Position numbers and translations under genes: made by a program. Source: an uncultured Sphingomonas sp. (GTDB lineage: Bacteria > Pseudomonadota > Alphaproteobacteria > Sphingomonadales > Sphingomonadaceae). From it: DNA of 9,389 nt. This document shows, piece by piece, positions 1 through 5,425 of the stretch; the stretch's first letter is position 1; every line of letters begins with the position of its first letter. Under the pieces are notes generated by a model. It did not search any database and was not told where the DNA came from. It was given only the letters and a program-made list of their open reading frames with translations. Where the stretch lies: positions 1-9,389 of the forward strand of contig CAMPIY010000053.1 of assembly GCA_946886645.1 (NCBI GenBank), in the 5' to 3' direction.

Positions 1-15
1 GAGCGTGGCTGATCG

Positions 16-1290
16 ATGGATGAAGGAAACGGCAAACCAGCTGGCGCGCCGTTTCCGAAACTTTCACGCCGCTCGCTCCTCATCGGGGCGGGCGGCGTTT
101 CCATTTCGCCCGCCATCCTCAAGGCCGGCGTGACAGGCTCAAAAGCCAAAGTCGCCGTCATTGGCGCGGGCGTATTCGGATCGTGGACCGCCGAACATCT
201 TCGGCGCGCCGGGCACCAGGTAACGCTGGTCGACATGGCGGGACCGGCCAACAGCCGTGCCAGCTCGGGCGGCGAAAGCCGGATGACCCGCGGCGGCTAC
301 GGCAAGGATGAAATCTACACGCGGATGGCCTTCGCAAGCCTGCCCGAGTGGAAAGCGCTGAGCGACACGGCCGGCCTGCCGATCTTCATTCCCAGCGGCG
401 TCCTGTTCTTTTCCAGCAAGCCGGGTGACTATTTCGAGGGCAGCATTACCGTTCACCGCAAGCTCGGCCTGCCGCTAGAGCAGCTGGACGGCCCGCAGCT
501 GCAGCGTCGCTTCCCGATGATCGATTTCAGCGGAATCGTGATCGGACTTTACGAAGCACAATTCGGCGCCTTGATGGCCCGGCGCGCCGTCCAGACCCTG
601 GTCAAGAATTTCGCGGCGTCGGGCGGCGAATATCGCCACGAGGCAGCGCATACGCTCCAGCAAAAAGAGGGGCCGCTGAAGGCCGTCAGACTGGCCGGCG
701 GCGGCGAGTTGGAGGCCGATGTCTTCGTCTTCGCGCTGGGGCCTTGGCTTCCCAAGCTTTTCCCCGACATCCTCGGCCACAGGATTTTCGCGACCCGGCA
801 GGAGATCTTCTACTTCAAGCCGCCCGACGGCGACCGGCGCTTCGAGCCCCGCGCCATGCCCGGCTGGGCGGATTTCAACGATGGCGACATGTACTACGGC
901 TTCCCCGACCTGGAGGCGCGCGGCGTCAAGTTCGCCCATGACAAGCATGGCGCCTATGTCGATCCCGATACCCAGTCACGCGAGCCGACCAGGGCCGCGC
1001 TCGACGAGGTCATCGCCTTTCGCGACCGGCGCTTCCCGTTGCTGAAAGGCGCGCCGGTGATCGGGGCCGAGGTCTGCCAATATGAGAATAGCTCGAACGG
1101 CGACTTCCTGATCGACCGCCATCCCGAAATGTCGAACGTCATCCTGGTCGGCGGTGGCTCAGGGCATGGCTTCAAGCATGGGCCGGAAGTCGGGCGGCTG
1201 GCAGCCCAGCTGGTCGAAGGCGGCACCCAAACCGAGCCGCGCTTCACCCTGGCTACCAAGGGTAAGGCGCAGAAGCGGGAAGTGATTTAG
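16..1290 (+). CDS. Tat-exported FAD-dependent oxidoreductase, sarcosine oxidase / N-methyltryptophan oxidase-like (DAO family)
   Basis: A 424-residue flavoprotein, probably an amine or N-methyl-amino-acid oxidase; the substrate is not known. The N-terminus carries a twin-arginine motif (S-R-R-S-L-L, residues 17-22) before a short hydrophobic stretch, so export to the periplasm by Tat is likely. The ADP-binding Rossmann motif GAGVFG follows at about residues 50-55. A Ser-Ser-Gly-Gly-Glu-Ser-Arg segment matches the FAD/active-site loop of monomeric sarcosine oxidase. Near the C-terminus, Cys354 lies in C-Q-Y-E-N-S-x-x-G-D-F-L-I-D, where sarcosine oxidases bind FAD covalently, followed by a GHGFKHGPEVG segment typical of the family. 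Lys305 is in the place of the oxygen-activating lysine. Length is slightly above the usual 390 because of the signal peptide. The ATG at 16 is the only start that includes the Tat motif without extending beyond the window; no strong ribosome site is visible upstream. The stop overlaps the grpE stop on the other strand. Family is firm; substrate is open. Confidence 0.85.
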   Translation: MDEGNGKPAGAPFPKLSRRSLLIGAGGVSISPAILKAGVTGSKAKVAVIGAGVFGSWTAEHLRRAGHQVTLVDMAGPANSRASSGGESRMTRGGYGKDEIYTRMAFASLPEWKALSDTAGLPIFIPSGVLFFSSKPGDYFEGSITVHRKLGLPLEQLDGPQLQRRFPMIDFSGIVIGLYEAQFGALMARRAVQTLVKNFAASGGEYRHEAAHTLQQKEGPLKAVRLAGGGELEADVFVFALGPWLPKLFPDILGHRIFATRQEIFYFKPPDGDRRFEPRAMPGWADFNDGDMYYGFPDLEARGVKFAHDKHGAYVDPDTQSREPTRAALDEVIAFRDRRFPLLKGAPVIGAEVCQYENSSNGDFLIDRHPEMSNVILVGGGSGHGFKHGPEVGRLAAQLVEGGTQTEPRFTLATKGKAQKREVI

Positions 1291-1835
1291 CCGGCCTTGG
1301 CGACCCCGACCAGCGCGGGGCGAAGGAGCCGGTCCTTCAGCATATAGCCGGTCTGCATTTCCTCGACGATCGTTCCGGGCGCGGCCTCGCTGGTCGCAAG
1401 CTCGATCATCGCCTGGTGCTTGTGCGGGTCGAGCGGCTGGCCAAGCGCTTCGATGCGCGTCACGCCGTTGCGGGCGAACACCGCGTCGAGCTCGCGAAGC
1501 GTCGACTGGATGCCGTCCACGAAGCTCTTGATCTTCTCGTCCTGCAGCGCCGCTTCGGGCACATGGCTGAGCGCGCGGTCCAGATGGTCGCGAACCGTCA
1601 GCATGTCGCGGGCGAAACCGGTCGAGGCATAAGCGGCCGCCTGTTGCTTCTCGGCTTCGAGCCGGCGGCGGACATTCTCGGTTTCCGCATGGGCGTAAAG
1701 CGCCTTGCTCTTCGCCTCTTCCAGCTGTTTTTCTAGCTCGGCCACATGGTCGTGCTCGGCCACTTCCGGAGCGTCGGCTGCGGTCTCTTCGCGAATTTCT
1801 TCGGCTTCGTCGTGGAGGTTTTTCTTGTCCATCAT
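1287..1835 (-). CDS. grpE: Nucleotide exchange factor GrpE
   Basis: GrpE releases ADP from the chaperone DnaK in the cytoplasm and so drives the heat-shock folding cycle. The 182-residue product has the usual design: an acidic, poorly conserved N-terminus (about residues 5-30), a long charged coiled-coil helix (about 30-70, with the family-typical ETENVRRR), and a compact C-terminal beta domain containing G-Q-P-L-D-P-x-x-H-Q-A-M and ending with E-x-x-x-G-Y-x-L-x-D-R-L-L-R-P-A-L-V-x-V. It starts inside the end of hrcA: the hrcA TGA lies within an ATGATG, so grpE begins at 1835 (ATGA overlap) or one codon later at 1832. Translation is therefore probably coupled to hrcA. Longer readings upstream lie inside hrcA in another frame and look nothing like GrpE. 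dnaK and dnaJ are not adjacent in this window. The TAA stop overlaps the stop of the convergent flavoprotein gene. Confidence 0.95.
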   Translation of the reverse strand: MMDKKNLHDEAEEIREETAADAPEVAEHDHVAELEKQLEEAKSKALYAHAETENVRRRLEAEKQQAAAYASTGFARDMLTVRDHLDRALSHVPEAALQDEKIKSFVDGIQSTLRELDAVFARNGVTRIEALGQPLDPHKHQAMIELATSEAAPGTIVEEMQTGYMLKDRLLRPALVGVAKAG

Positions 1836-2863
1836 CTCATATATCTCGTGAGGGCTTGCGCCGTGAAATCCACCATGGGGACGACCCGCGCATAGTTCAA
1901 TCGCGTCGGCCCGATAACCCCAACAACGCCGACCACCTGCCCTTCGCTCCCGCGATAGGGCGCGGCGATGACGCTGGAGCCTGAAAGGGCGAACATGCGG
2001 TTTTCGCTGCCGATGAAGATGCGGCACCCCTGCCCCTCGCGCGCGCCTTCGAGCAGGCGGGCGATCTCCTGCCGGTCCTCAAGCTCGTCGAGCAGCTTGC
2101 GGACGCGTTCGAGGTCGGCCGCAGCAGCCTCATCAATCAAATTCGCCTGGCCGCGCACGATCAGCACCGGCCGCTGGGCGTGATCCTCGCTCCAGTCCGC
2201 GAGACCGCGCGCGACCAGTTCGGCGGCAGCGGCGTCGAGCGCTTGCCGGCGGTCCGCAATTTCGGCGCGCAGGCGCGATTCGGCCTCCGCCAGCGTCAGG
2301 CCGGAAAGGCGTGCGCTTACATAATTGCCAACTTCGGCAAGCGCGACAGCGCTGGTGCCGCCACCCATGGGCACGACGCGGTTCTCGACGCTTCCGTCCA
2401 TCCCGACGAGCACGGCCAATGCCCGATCGGGCGCCAGTGGCACGAAATTCAGCTGGCGCAGTCGAAAATCGTTTTTCGGGGCCAGCACCACGCCGGCGCA
2501 GGCTGACAGCCCGGAAAGCGTCGCAGTGGCTGCGGCCAATGCCTCTTCTACCGGTCGGTCCTTCAATTGCGCTTCGATCGCCGCGCGCTCCCGCGCTTGC
2601 GGCAAGGCGCTGTGCATGATGCCGTCCACGAACAGGCGCAGACCCGTCTCGGTCGGAATGCGTCCCGCCGAAGTATGCGGATGCGTGAGAAGCCCCCGCT
2701 CCTCCAACTCCTGCATTACGCCACGGATCGACGCCGGCGACAGGCTCACGGAACCGGCAAGCGCCTTCGACCCGACCGGCTGCCCGCGATCGAGATACGC
2801 CTCGACCACCAGCCGGAAAATGTCGCGCATGCGGTTGGTAAGATCGCCGATCGGCTCGGTCAT
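1832..2863 (-). CDS. hrcA: Heat-inducible transcription repressor HrcA
   Basis: HrcA represses chaperone genes, classically groESL and/or dnaK, by binding CIRCE inverted repeats; GroEL keeps it active. The product (343 residues from this start) has an N-terminal winged-helix domain with P-V-G-S-K, L-S-P-A-S-I-R, M-Q-E-L-E-E-R-G-L-L and P-H-T-S-A-G-R-I-P-T in the family order (about residues 25-75). A GAF-like regulatory region follows, with F-I-G-S-E-N. The C-terminus has the diagnostic G-V-I-G-P-T-R-L-N-Y-A-R-V-V-P. I chose the ATG at 2863 because the product then begins with about seven residues before the conserved D-L-T-N-R-M-R-D-I-F block, as in relatives. An ATG at 2887 (351 residues) is also possible, and one at 2962 would overlap rph and is unlikely. 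None has a clear ribosome site. The gene is first in an hrcA-grpE operon facing away from rph, an arrangement seen in other alphaproteobacteria. No CIRCE repeat is visible upstream. Confidence 0.93.
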   Translation of the reverse strand: MTEPIGDLTNRMRDIFRLVVEAYLDRGQPVGSKALAGSVSLSPASIRGVMQELEERGLLTHPHTSAGRIPTETGLRLFVDGIMHSALPQARERAAIEAQLKDRPVEEALAAATATLSGLSACAGVVLAPKNDFRLRQLNFVPLAPDRALAVLVGMDGSVENRVVPMGGGTSAVALAEVGNYVSARLSGLTLAEAESRLRAEIADRRQALDAAAAELVARGLADWSEDHAQRPVLIVRGQANLIDEAAAADLERVRKLLDELEDRQEIARLLEGAREGQGCRIFIGSENRMFALSGSSVIAAPYRGSEGQVVGVVGVIGPTRLNYARVVPMVDFTAQALTRYMR

Positions 2864-2870
2864 GGCGGGG

Positions 2871-2898
2871 ATGTAGGGCGAAGCCATTTGAAAGCCAA
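2871..2898 (-). promoter_or_regulatory. Possible weak promoter for hrcA-grpE
   Basis: On the minus strand, TTGGCT (2898-2893) and CTACAT (2876-2871) are separated by 16 bases, a plausible sigma70-type -35/-10 pair. Transcription would begin at or within a few bases of the ATG at 2863, implying a leaderless or nearly leaderless message, which would fit the lack of a ribosome site. The match is only fair and such pairs occur by chance in this DNA. The gap between hrcA and rph is the largest non-coding stretch of the window and contains no CIRCE (TTAGCACTC-N9-GAGTGCTAA) and no convincing sigma32 site. Confidence 0.2.
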
Positions 2899-2931
2899 CG
2901 ATTGCCGGTCTAGGGGCGGCTGACACCAAGC

Positions 2932-2936
2932 AGGAG
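2932..2936 (+). promoter_or_regulatory. Strong ribosome-binding site of rph (AGGAG)
   Basis: AGGAG lies six bases before the ATG at 2943. It is one of the best Shine-Dalgarno matches in the window and fixes the rph start. Confidence 0.75.
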
Positions 2937-2942
2937 AATTTC

Positions 2943-3824
2943 ATGCGCCCCAGTGGCCGCACCCCCGATCAGATGCGGGAACTCAGGTTCGAACCGGGCT
3001 TCACCAAACACGCCGAGGGAGCCTGTCTCGTCAGTTTCGGTGAAACCCGGGTGCTGGTTACCGCATCGGTTGAGGACCGCGTTCCTCCCTTCCTTCGCGG
3101 CAAGGGCCAGGGCTGGGTCACCGCCGAATATGGAATGCTCCCTCGCGCCACCCACACCCGCGGCAACCGCGAGGCTGCCAAGGGCAAGCAGTCGGGCCGC
3201 ACGCAGGAAATCCAGCGGCTGATCGGACGCAGCCTGCGCGCAGTCGTCGACCTCCCCAAGCTCGGCGAGCGTCAGGTGATTGTGGATTGCGACGTGATCC
3301 AGGCCGACGGCGGCACGAGAACTGCTGCAATTTCAGGGGCTTGGGTCGCGCTTCGAATTGCAATCGACAAGCTTTTGGAAACCGGCGCTCTGTCCGAAGA
3401 CCCGATCAAGACTCAGGTCGCGGCGGTCAGCTGCGGCATTTACGAGGGCACCCCGGTCCTCGACCTGGACTATATCGAGGACAGCTCGGCCCATTCGGAC
3501 GGCAACTTCGTGCTGACCGGCGACGGCGCGATCGTCGAGGCGCAATTGACCGCCGAAGGCGCGACATTCGACGAGGAAGGCCTGCTACGCCTGCTCCGGC
3601 TGGCGCTCGTCGGCTGCGCTGAAATCTTCACCGCCCACTGCAAGGCCGCGCGCAACAGAAGGCGATCGGTCCCAAGCTGGTCATCGCGACCCACAACGCC
3701 GGCAAGCTCCGCGAAATCCGCGAGCTGCTCGCGCCGCACGGCATCGAATGCGTCGGCGCGGCCGAGCTCGACCTGCCCGAGCCCGAGGAAACGGGAAACA
3801 CCTTCATCGACAATGCCGAGCTGA
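2943..3824 (+). CDS. rph: Ribonuclease PH, with an out-of-frame read-through tail
   Basis: RNase PH is a phosphorolytic 3'-to-5' exoribonuclease that trims tRNA precursors and structured RNA in the cytoplasm. Residues 1 to about 237 match the family from end to end: the start M-R-P-S-G-R, the F-T-K-H-A-E-G-x-x-L-x-S-F-G-x-T-x-V segment, [17 protein letters not shown] (phosphate/RNA contacts), Q-A-D-G-G-T-R-T-A and V-L-D-L-D-Y-x-E-D with the catalytic acidic residues. The start has a strong AGGAG site. RNase PH usually ends near residue 238 (about base 3655), but no stop occurs there. The frame continues to a TGA at 3822-3824, adding roughly 55 Ser/Arg/Pro-rich residues that merely read rdgB in the wrong frame. 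The authentic protein probably ends around 3650-3662; a one-base shift there would join it to rdgB. Identity is certain; the C-terminus as written is not trustworthy. Confidence 0.9.
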   Translation: MRPSGRTPDQMRELRFEPGFTKHAEGACLVSFGETRVLVTASVEDRVPPFLRGKGQGWVTAEYGMLPRATHTRGNREAAKGKQSGRTQEIQRLIGRSLRAVVDLPKLGERQVIVDCDVIQADGGTRTAAISGAWVALRIAIDKLLETGALSEDPIKTQVAAVSCGIYEGTPVLDLDYIEDSSAHSDGNFVLTGDGAIVEAQLTAEGATFDEEGLLRLLRLALVGCAEIFTAHCKAARNRRRSVPSWSSRPTTPASSAKSASCSRRTASNASARPSSTCPSPRKRETPSSTMPS

Positions 3825-4264
3825 AGGCGCGCGAGGCGGCGGACCTTAGCGGCCTTCCCGCCCTCGCAGACGACAGCGGCCTGTCGGTCGACGCCCTTCA
3901 CGGCCTTCCCGGAATCTTCTCCGCCCGCTGGGCCGAGGACGAGGAGGGCAACCGCGACTTCGGGCGCGCGATGGAGCGGGTCTGGAAGGAAATCGAAGCG
4001 GCCGGCGACGAGGCAAGTCACGACGCCCATTTCGTCTGCGCGCTGGCAATCGCCTGGCCCGACAATGGCCAGACCGAAAGCTTCGAAGGCAAAGTGTTCG
4101 GCACGCTGAGCTGGCCGCCACGCGGCGACCGAGGCTTCGGTTATGACCCGATCTTCGTCGCCAATGGCATGGATCAGACGTTCGCCGAGATCGATCCTGC
4201 AGAAAAGCACGCCATCAGCCACCGGGCCGAGGCGTTCCGCCAGCTAGTCGCCGCGCTCGGCTAG
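3665..4264 (+). CDS. rdgB: dITP/XTP pyrophosphatase RdgB (HAM1 family), start codon not resolvable
   Basis: RdgB hydrolyses dITP, ITP and XTP to monophosphates, keeping deaminated purines out of DNA and RNA. In this frame all family motifs are intact, counting from 3665: A-T-H-N-A-G-K (8-14, substrate loop), E-E-T-G-N-T-F-x-x-N-A-x-x-K-A (from 41), A-D-D-S-G-L (68-73, catalytic Asp70 region), P-G-I-x-[13 protein letters not shown] (157-164) and the terminal S-H-R-A-E-A-F. Length, about 199 residues, is normal. The oddity is the start: the frame is open from a stop at 3620-3622, yet has no ATG, GTG or TTG before 3971, which lies beyond the catalytic motif. The start given here is an ATC at 3665; CTG at 3677 or 3638 are other non-standard options, and AAG at 3659 sits where one would expect ATG. 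Alternatively the frame is joined to rph by an indel. The 3' end overlaps the convergent CAP gene by 21 bases. Confidence 0.85.
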   Translation: MGPKLVIATHNAGKLREIRELLAPHGIECVGAAELDLPEPEETGNTFIDNAELKAREAADLSGLPALADDSGLSVDALHGLPGIFSARWAEDEEGNRDFGRAMERVWKEIEAAGDEASHDAHFVCALAIAWPDNGQTESFEGKVFGTLSWPPRGDRGFGYDPIFVANGMDQTFAEIDPAEKHAISHRAEAFRQLVAALG

Positions 4265-4813
4265 TTCGCGGCTGCGGGCCATGTACAGCCCGTCCTTGTT
4301 TCCCGTCGGCGAGTAGCGGCAGACGAAGTAATCCGTCGTCGCGCTCGACGCGACGGCGCAGCCGACATGGGTCGTGCTGGGCCATACGATCTGCGTGTAA
4401 TGCGCGACGTCATGCCATTCGCCGGTCGAGCTGACATCCGGGAAGGTGCCGGGGCGGAAGACGCGCTCCTCCGCGACCATCGTCCCGATCATCACGTCAT
4501 AGGAAAAGACGCCGCGCTGGCCGCGCCAGAGATTTTCGCCCTGCTTCTTGCGGCGGCCCGGGGTCTGGTCGTGCCCGTAGATGCCGGTGCTCGCCATATA
4601 TTGGGCATGACCCAGGGCCTCGGCGGCAAGCTCGTTGCTCCAATCCATCGGAGCGACTCCGAAGCGGGCGCGGGCTGCGTTCTGCGCCTTCAGCACAGAA
4701 CTCTGCAGCAACGCGTCGCCGCGATCCGCCGGTGCCGGCCAGTTCGGGCTGGGCAGCGTCGCGGCGGCCGCGGGGGCAGCCAGCAACATGCCGATGACGA
4801 GCGCGCGCTTCAT
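4244..4813 (-). CDS. Secreted CAP (SCP/PR-1-like) domain protein, downstream copy
   Basis: A small exported protein of the CAP superfamily (CRISP, antigen 5, PR-1; Pfam CAP domain). Bacterial members are extracellular or periplasmic and mostly of unknown function. From the ATG at 4813 the product has 189 residues. It has a classical Sec signal peptide (M-K-R, a hydrophobic core and a run of Ala, probable cleavage near residues 17-18), then one CAP domain with G-H-D in the first histidine region, Q-G-E-N-L-W, the CAP signature [13 protein letters not shown] and C-R-Y-S-P-x-G-N. The only two cysteines are in the last two motifs and probably form a disulfide. A GTG at 4828 would add five residues before the signal peptide; neither start has a good ribosome site. 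The gene follows its paralogue closely and is probably transcribed with it. The last bases overlap the end of rdgB. Confidence 0.9.
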   Translation of the reverse strand: MKRALVIGMLLAAPAAAATLPSPNWPAPADRGDALLQSSVLKAQNAARARFGVAPMDWSNELAAEALGHAQYMASTGIYGHDQTPGRRKKQGENLWRGQRGVFSYDVMIGTMVAEERVFRPGTFPDVSSTGEWHDVAHYTQIVWPSTTHVGCAVASSATTDYFVCRYSPTGNKDGLYMARSRELAERGD

Positions 4814-4861
4814 GGGGGCAATTGTCACCGATCGGGGTTAACAATCGCCTCAGGTGCATGA

Positions 4862-5425
4862 TTAACGCATCAGGGTTCCGACTATGTTTCCGGCGGGCCA
4901 ATAGCGGCAGACCAGATAGTCACTGGATCGGTTCGAAGCCGTCGCACAGCCGACCCGCTGCGTCGCGGGCCAGACGATCTGCGTATAATGCGCGACCTGC
5001 GACCAGTCGCCGGTGCGACTGATGGCGGGAAAGCGGCCGGGGCGGAAGTAACGGCGCTCGTCGACCAGCAGGCCGATCATCTCGGCATAGCTGTAAGCGC
5101 TCCGCGTTCCGACCCAGAGGTTTTCGCCCTGATGCGGGCGCCGACCGACCTGCGGATCATGCTCGAACCGCCCTGAACGCGCGAGCTTGCGTGCATAGAC
5201 TGCGGCATCGCGTGCCAGGCCTTCGTCCCAGACCAGCGGCCCCGATCCATATTGGCGGCGCGCCTGGTTGTGAGCGGAAATCATGGTGGCACGAAGCAGT
5301 GTTTCACCCCTGGCCTGCGGCCTTGGATCGGTCCAGGGGATAGTCGCCGACTGCGGCGTGGCAACCGCCGCGGCTGGCAAGAGCAGGACAAGGGCCGTAA
5401 GGGACGCGCGGATCATGGCCTCCAC
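4862..5425 (-). CDS. Secreted CAP (SCP/PR-1-like) domain protein, upstream copy
   Basis: A paralogue of the neighbouring CAP protein; the two mature domains align over about 145 residues without gaps and are identical at roughly half the positions by eye. It has an N-terminal Sec signal peptide (hydrophobic run A-L-V-L-L-L-P-A-A-A-V-A, probable cleavage after about residue 22 of the GTG-started form). It then shows [22 protein letters not shown] and V-C-R-Y-W-P-A-G-N. Exactly two cysteines are present, in the same places as in the paralogue, suggesting one disulfide. I chose the GTG at 5425 (187 residues) because AAGGA lies five bases upstream; the ATG at 5416 (184 residues) is an alternative, with GGAGG only two bases away. 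The start overlaps the first codons of hemW on the other strand. The paralogue follows after 33 bases if read from GTG 4828, or 48 from ATG 4813. Function is unknown. Confidence 0.9.
   Translation of the reverse strand: MEAMIRASLTALVLLLPAAAVATPQSATIPWTDPRPQARGETLLRATMISAHNQARRQYGSGPLVWDEGLARDAAVYARKLARSGRFEHDPQVGRRPHQGENLWVGTRSAYSYAEMIGLLVDERRYFRPGRFPAISRTGDWSQVAHYTQIVWPATQRVGCATASNRSSDYLVCRYWPAGNIVGTLMR
5399..5404 (+). promoter_or_regulatory. Likely ribosome-binding site of hemW (AAGGGA)
   Basis: AAGGGA lies ten bases before the ATG at 5415, at the long end of useful spacing. It sits within the antisense signal-peptide codons of the CAP gene. It supports ATG 5415 over the in-frame GTG at 5460, which has no comparable site. 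Confidence 0.4.

Noticed and set aside
1..15. End of an upstream gene (in-frame TGA at 10-12)
   Set aside because: Three codons before a TGA are not enough to support a gene call.
475..948. 157-codon minus-strand frame opposite the flavoprotein gene
   Set aside because: No family resemblance and no ribosome site; a composition shadow of the plus-strand gene.
2325..2876. 183-codon plus-strand frame opposite hrcA
   Set aside because: Ser/Arg/Pro-rich low-complexity translation typical of a shadow frame; hrcA on the other strand is certain.
3640..3690. Programmed -1 frameshift signal joining rph to rdgB
   Set aside because: The frame relation is right, but I find no X-XXY-YYZ heptamer in the rph frame; an indel is the simpler explanation, so I do not annotate a recoding site.
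3470..4222. 250-codon minus-strand open frame opposite rph and rdgB
   Set aside because: It is antisense to two conserved enzymes, has no recognisable motif, and long antisense frames are expected in GC-rich DNA with strong third-position bias.
5283..5414. 44-residue N-terminal extension of hemW
   Set aside because: It runs antisense through the CAP signal peptide region and is not part of the HemW family alignment.
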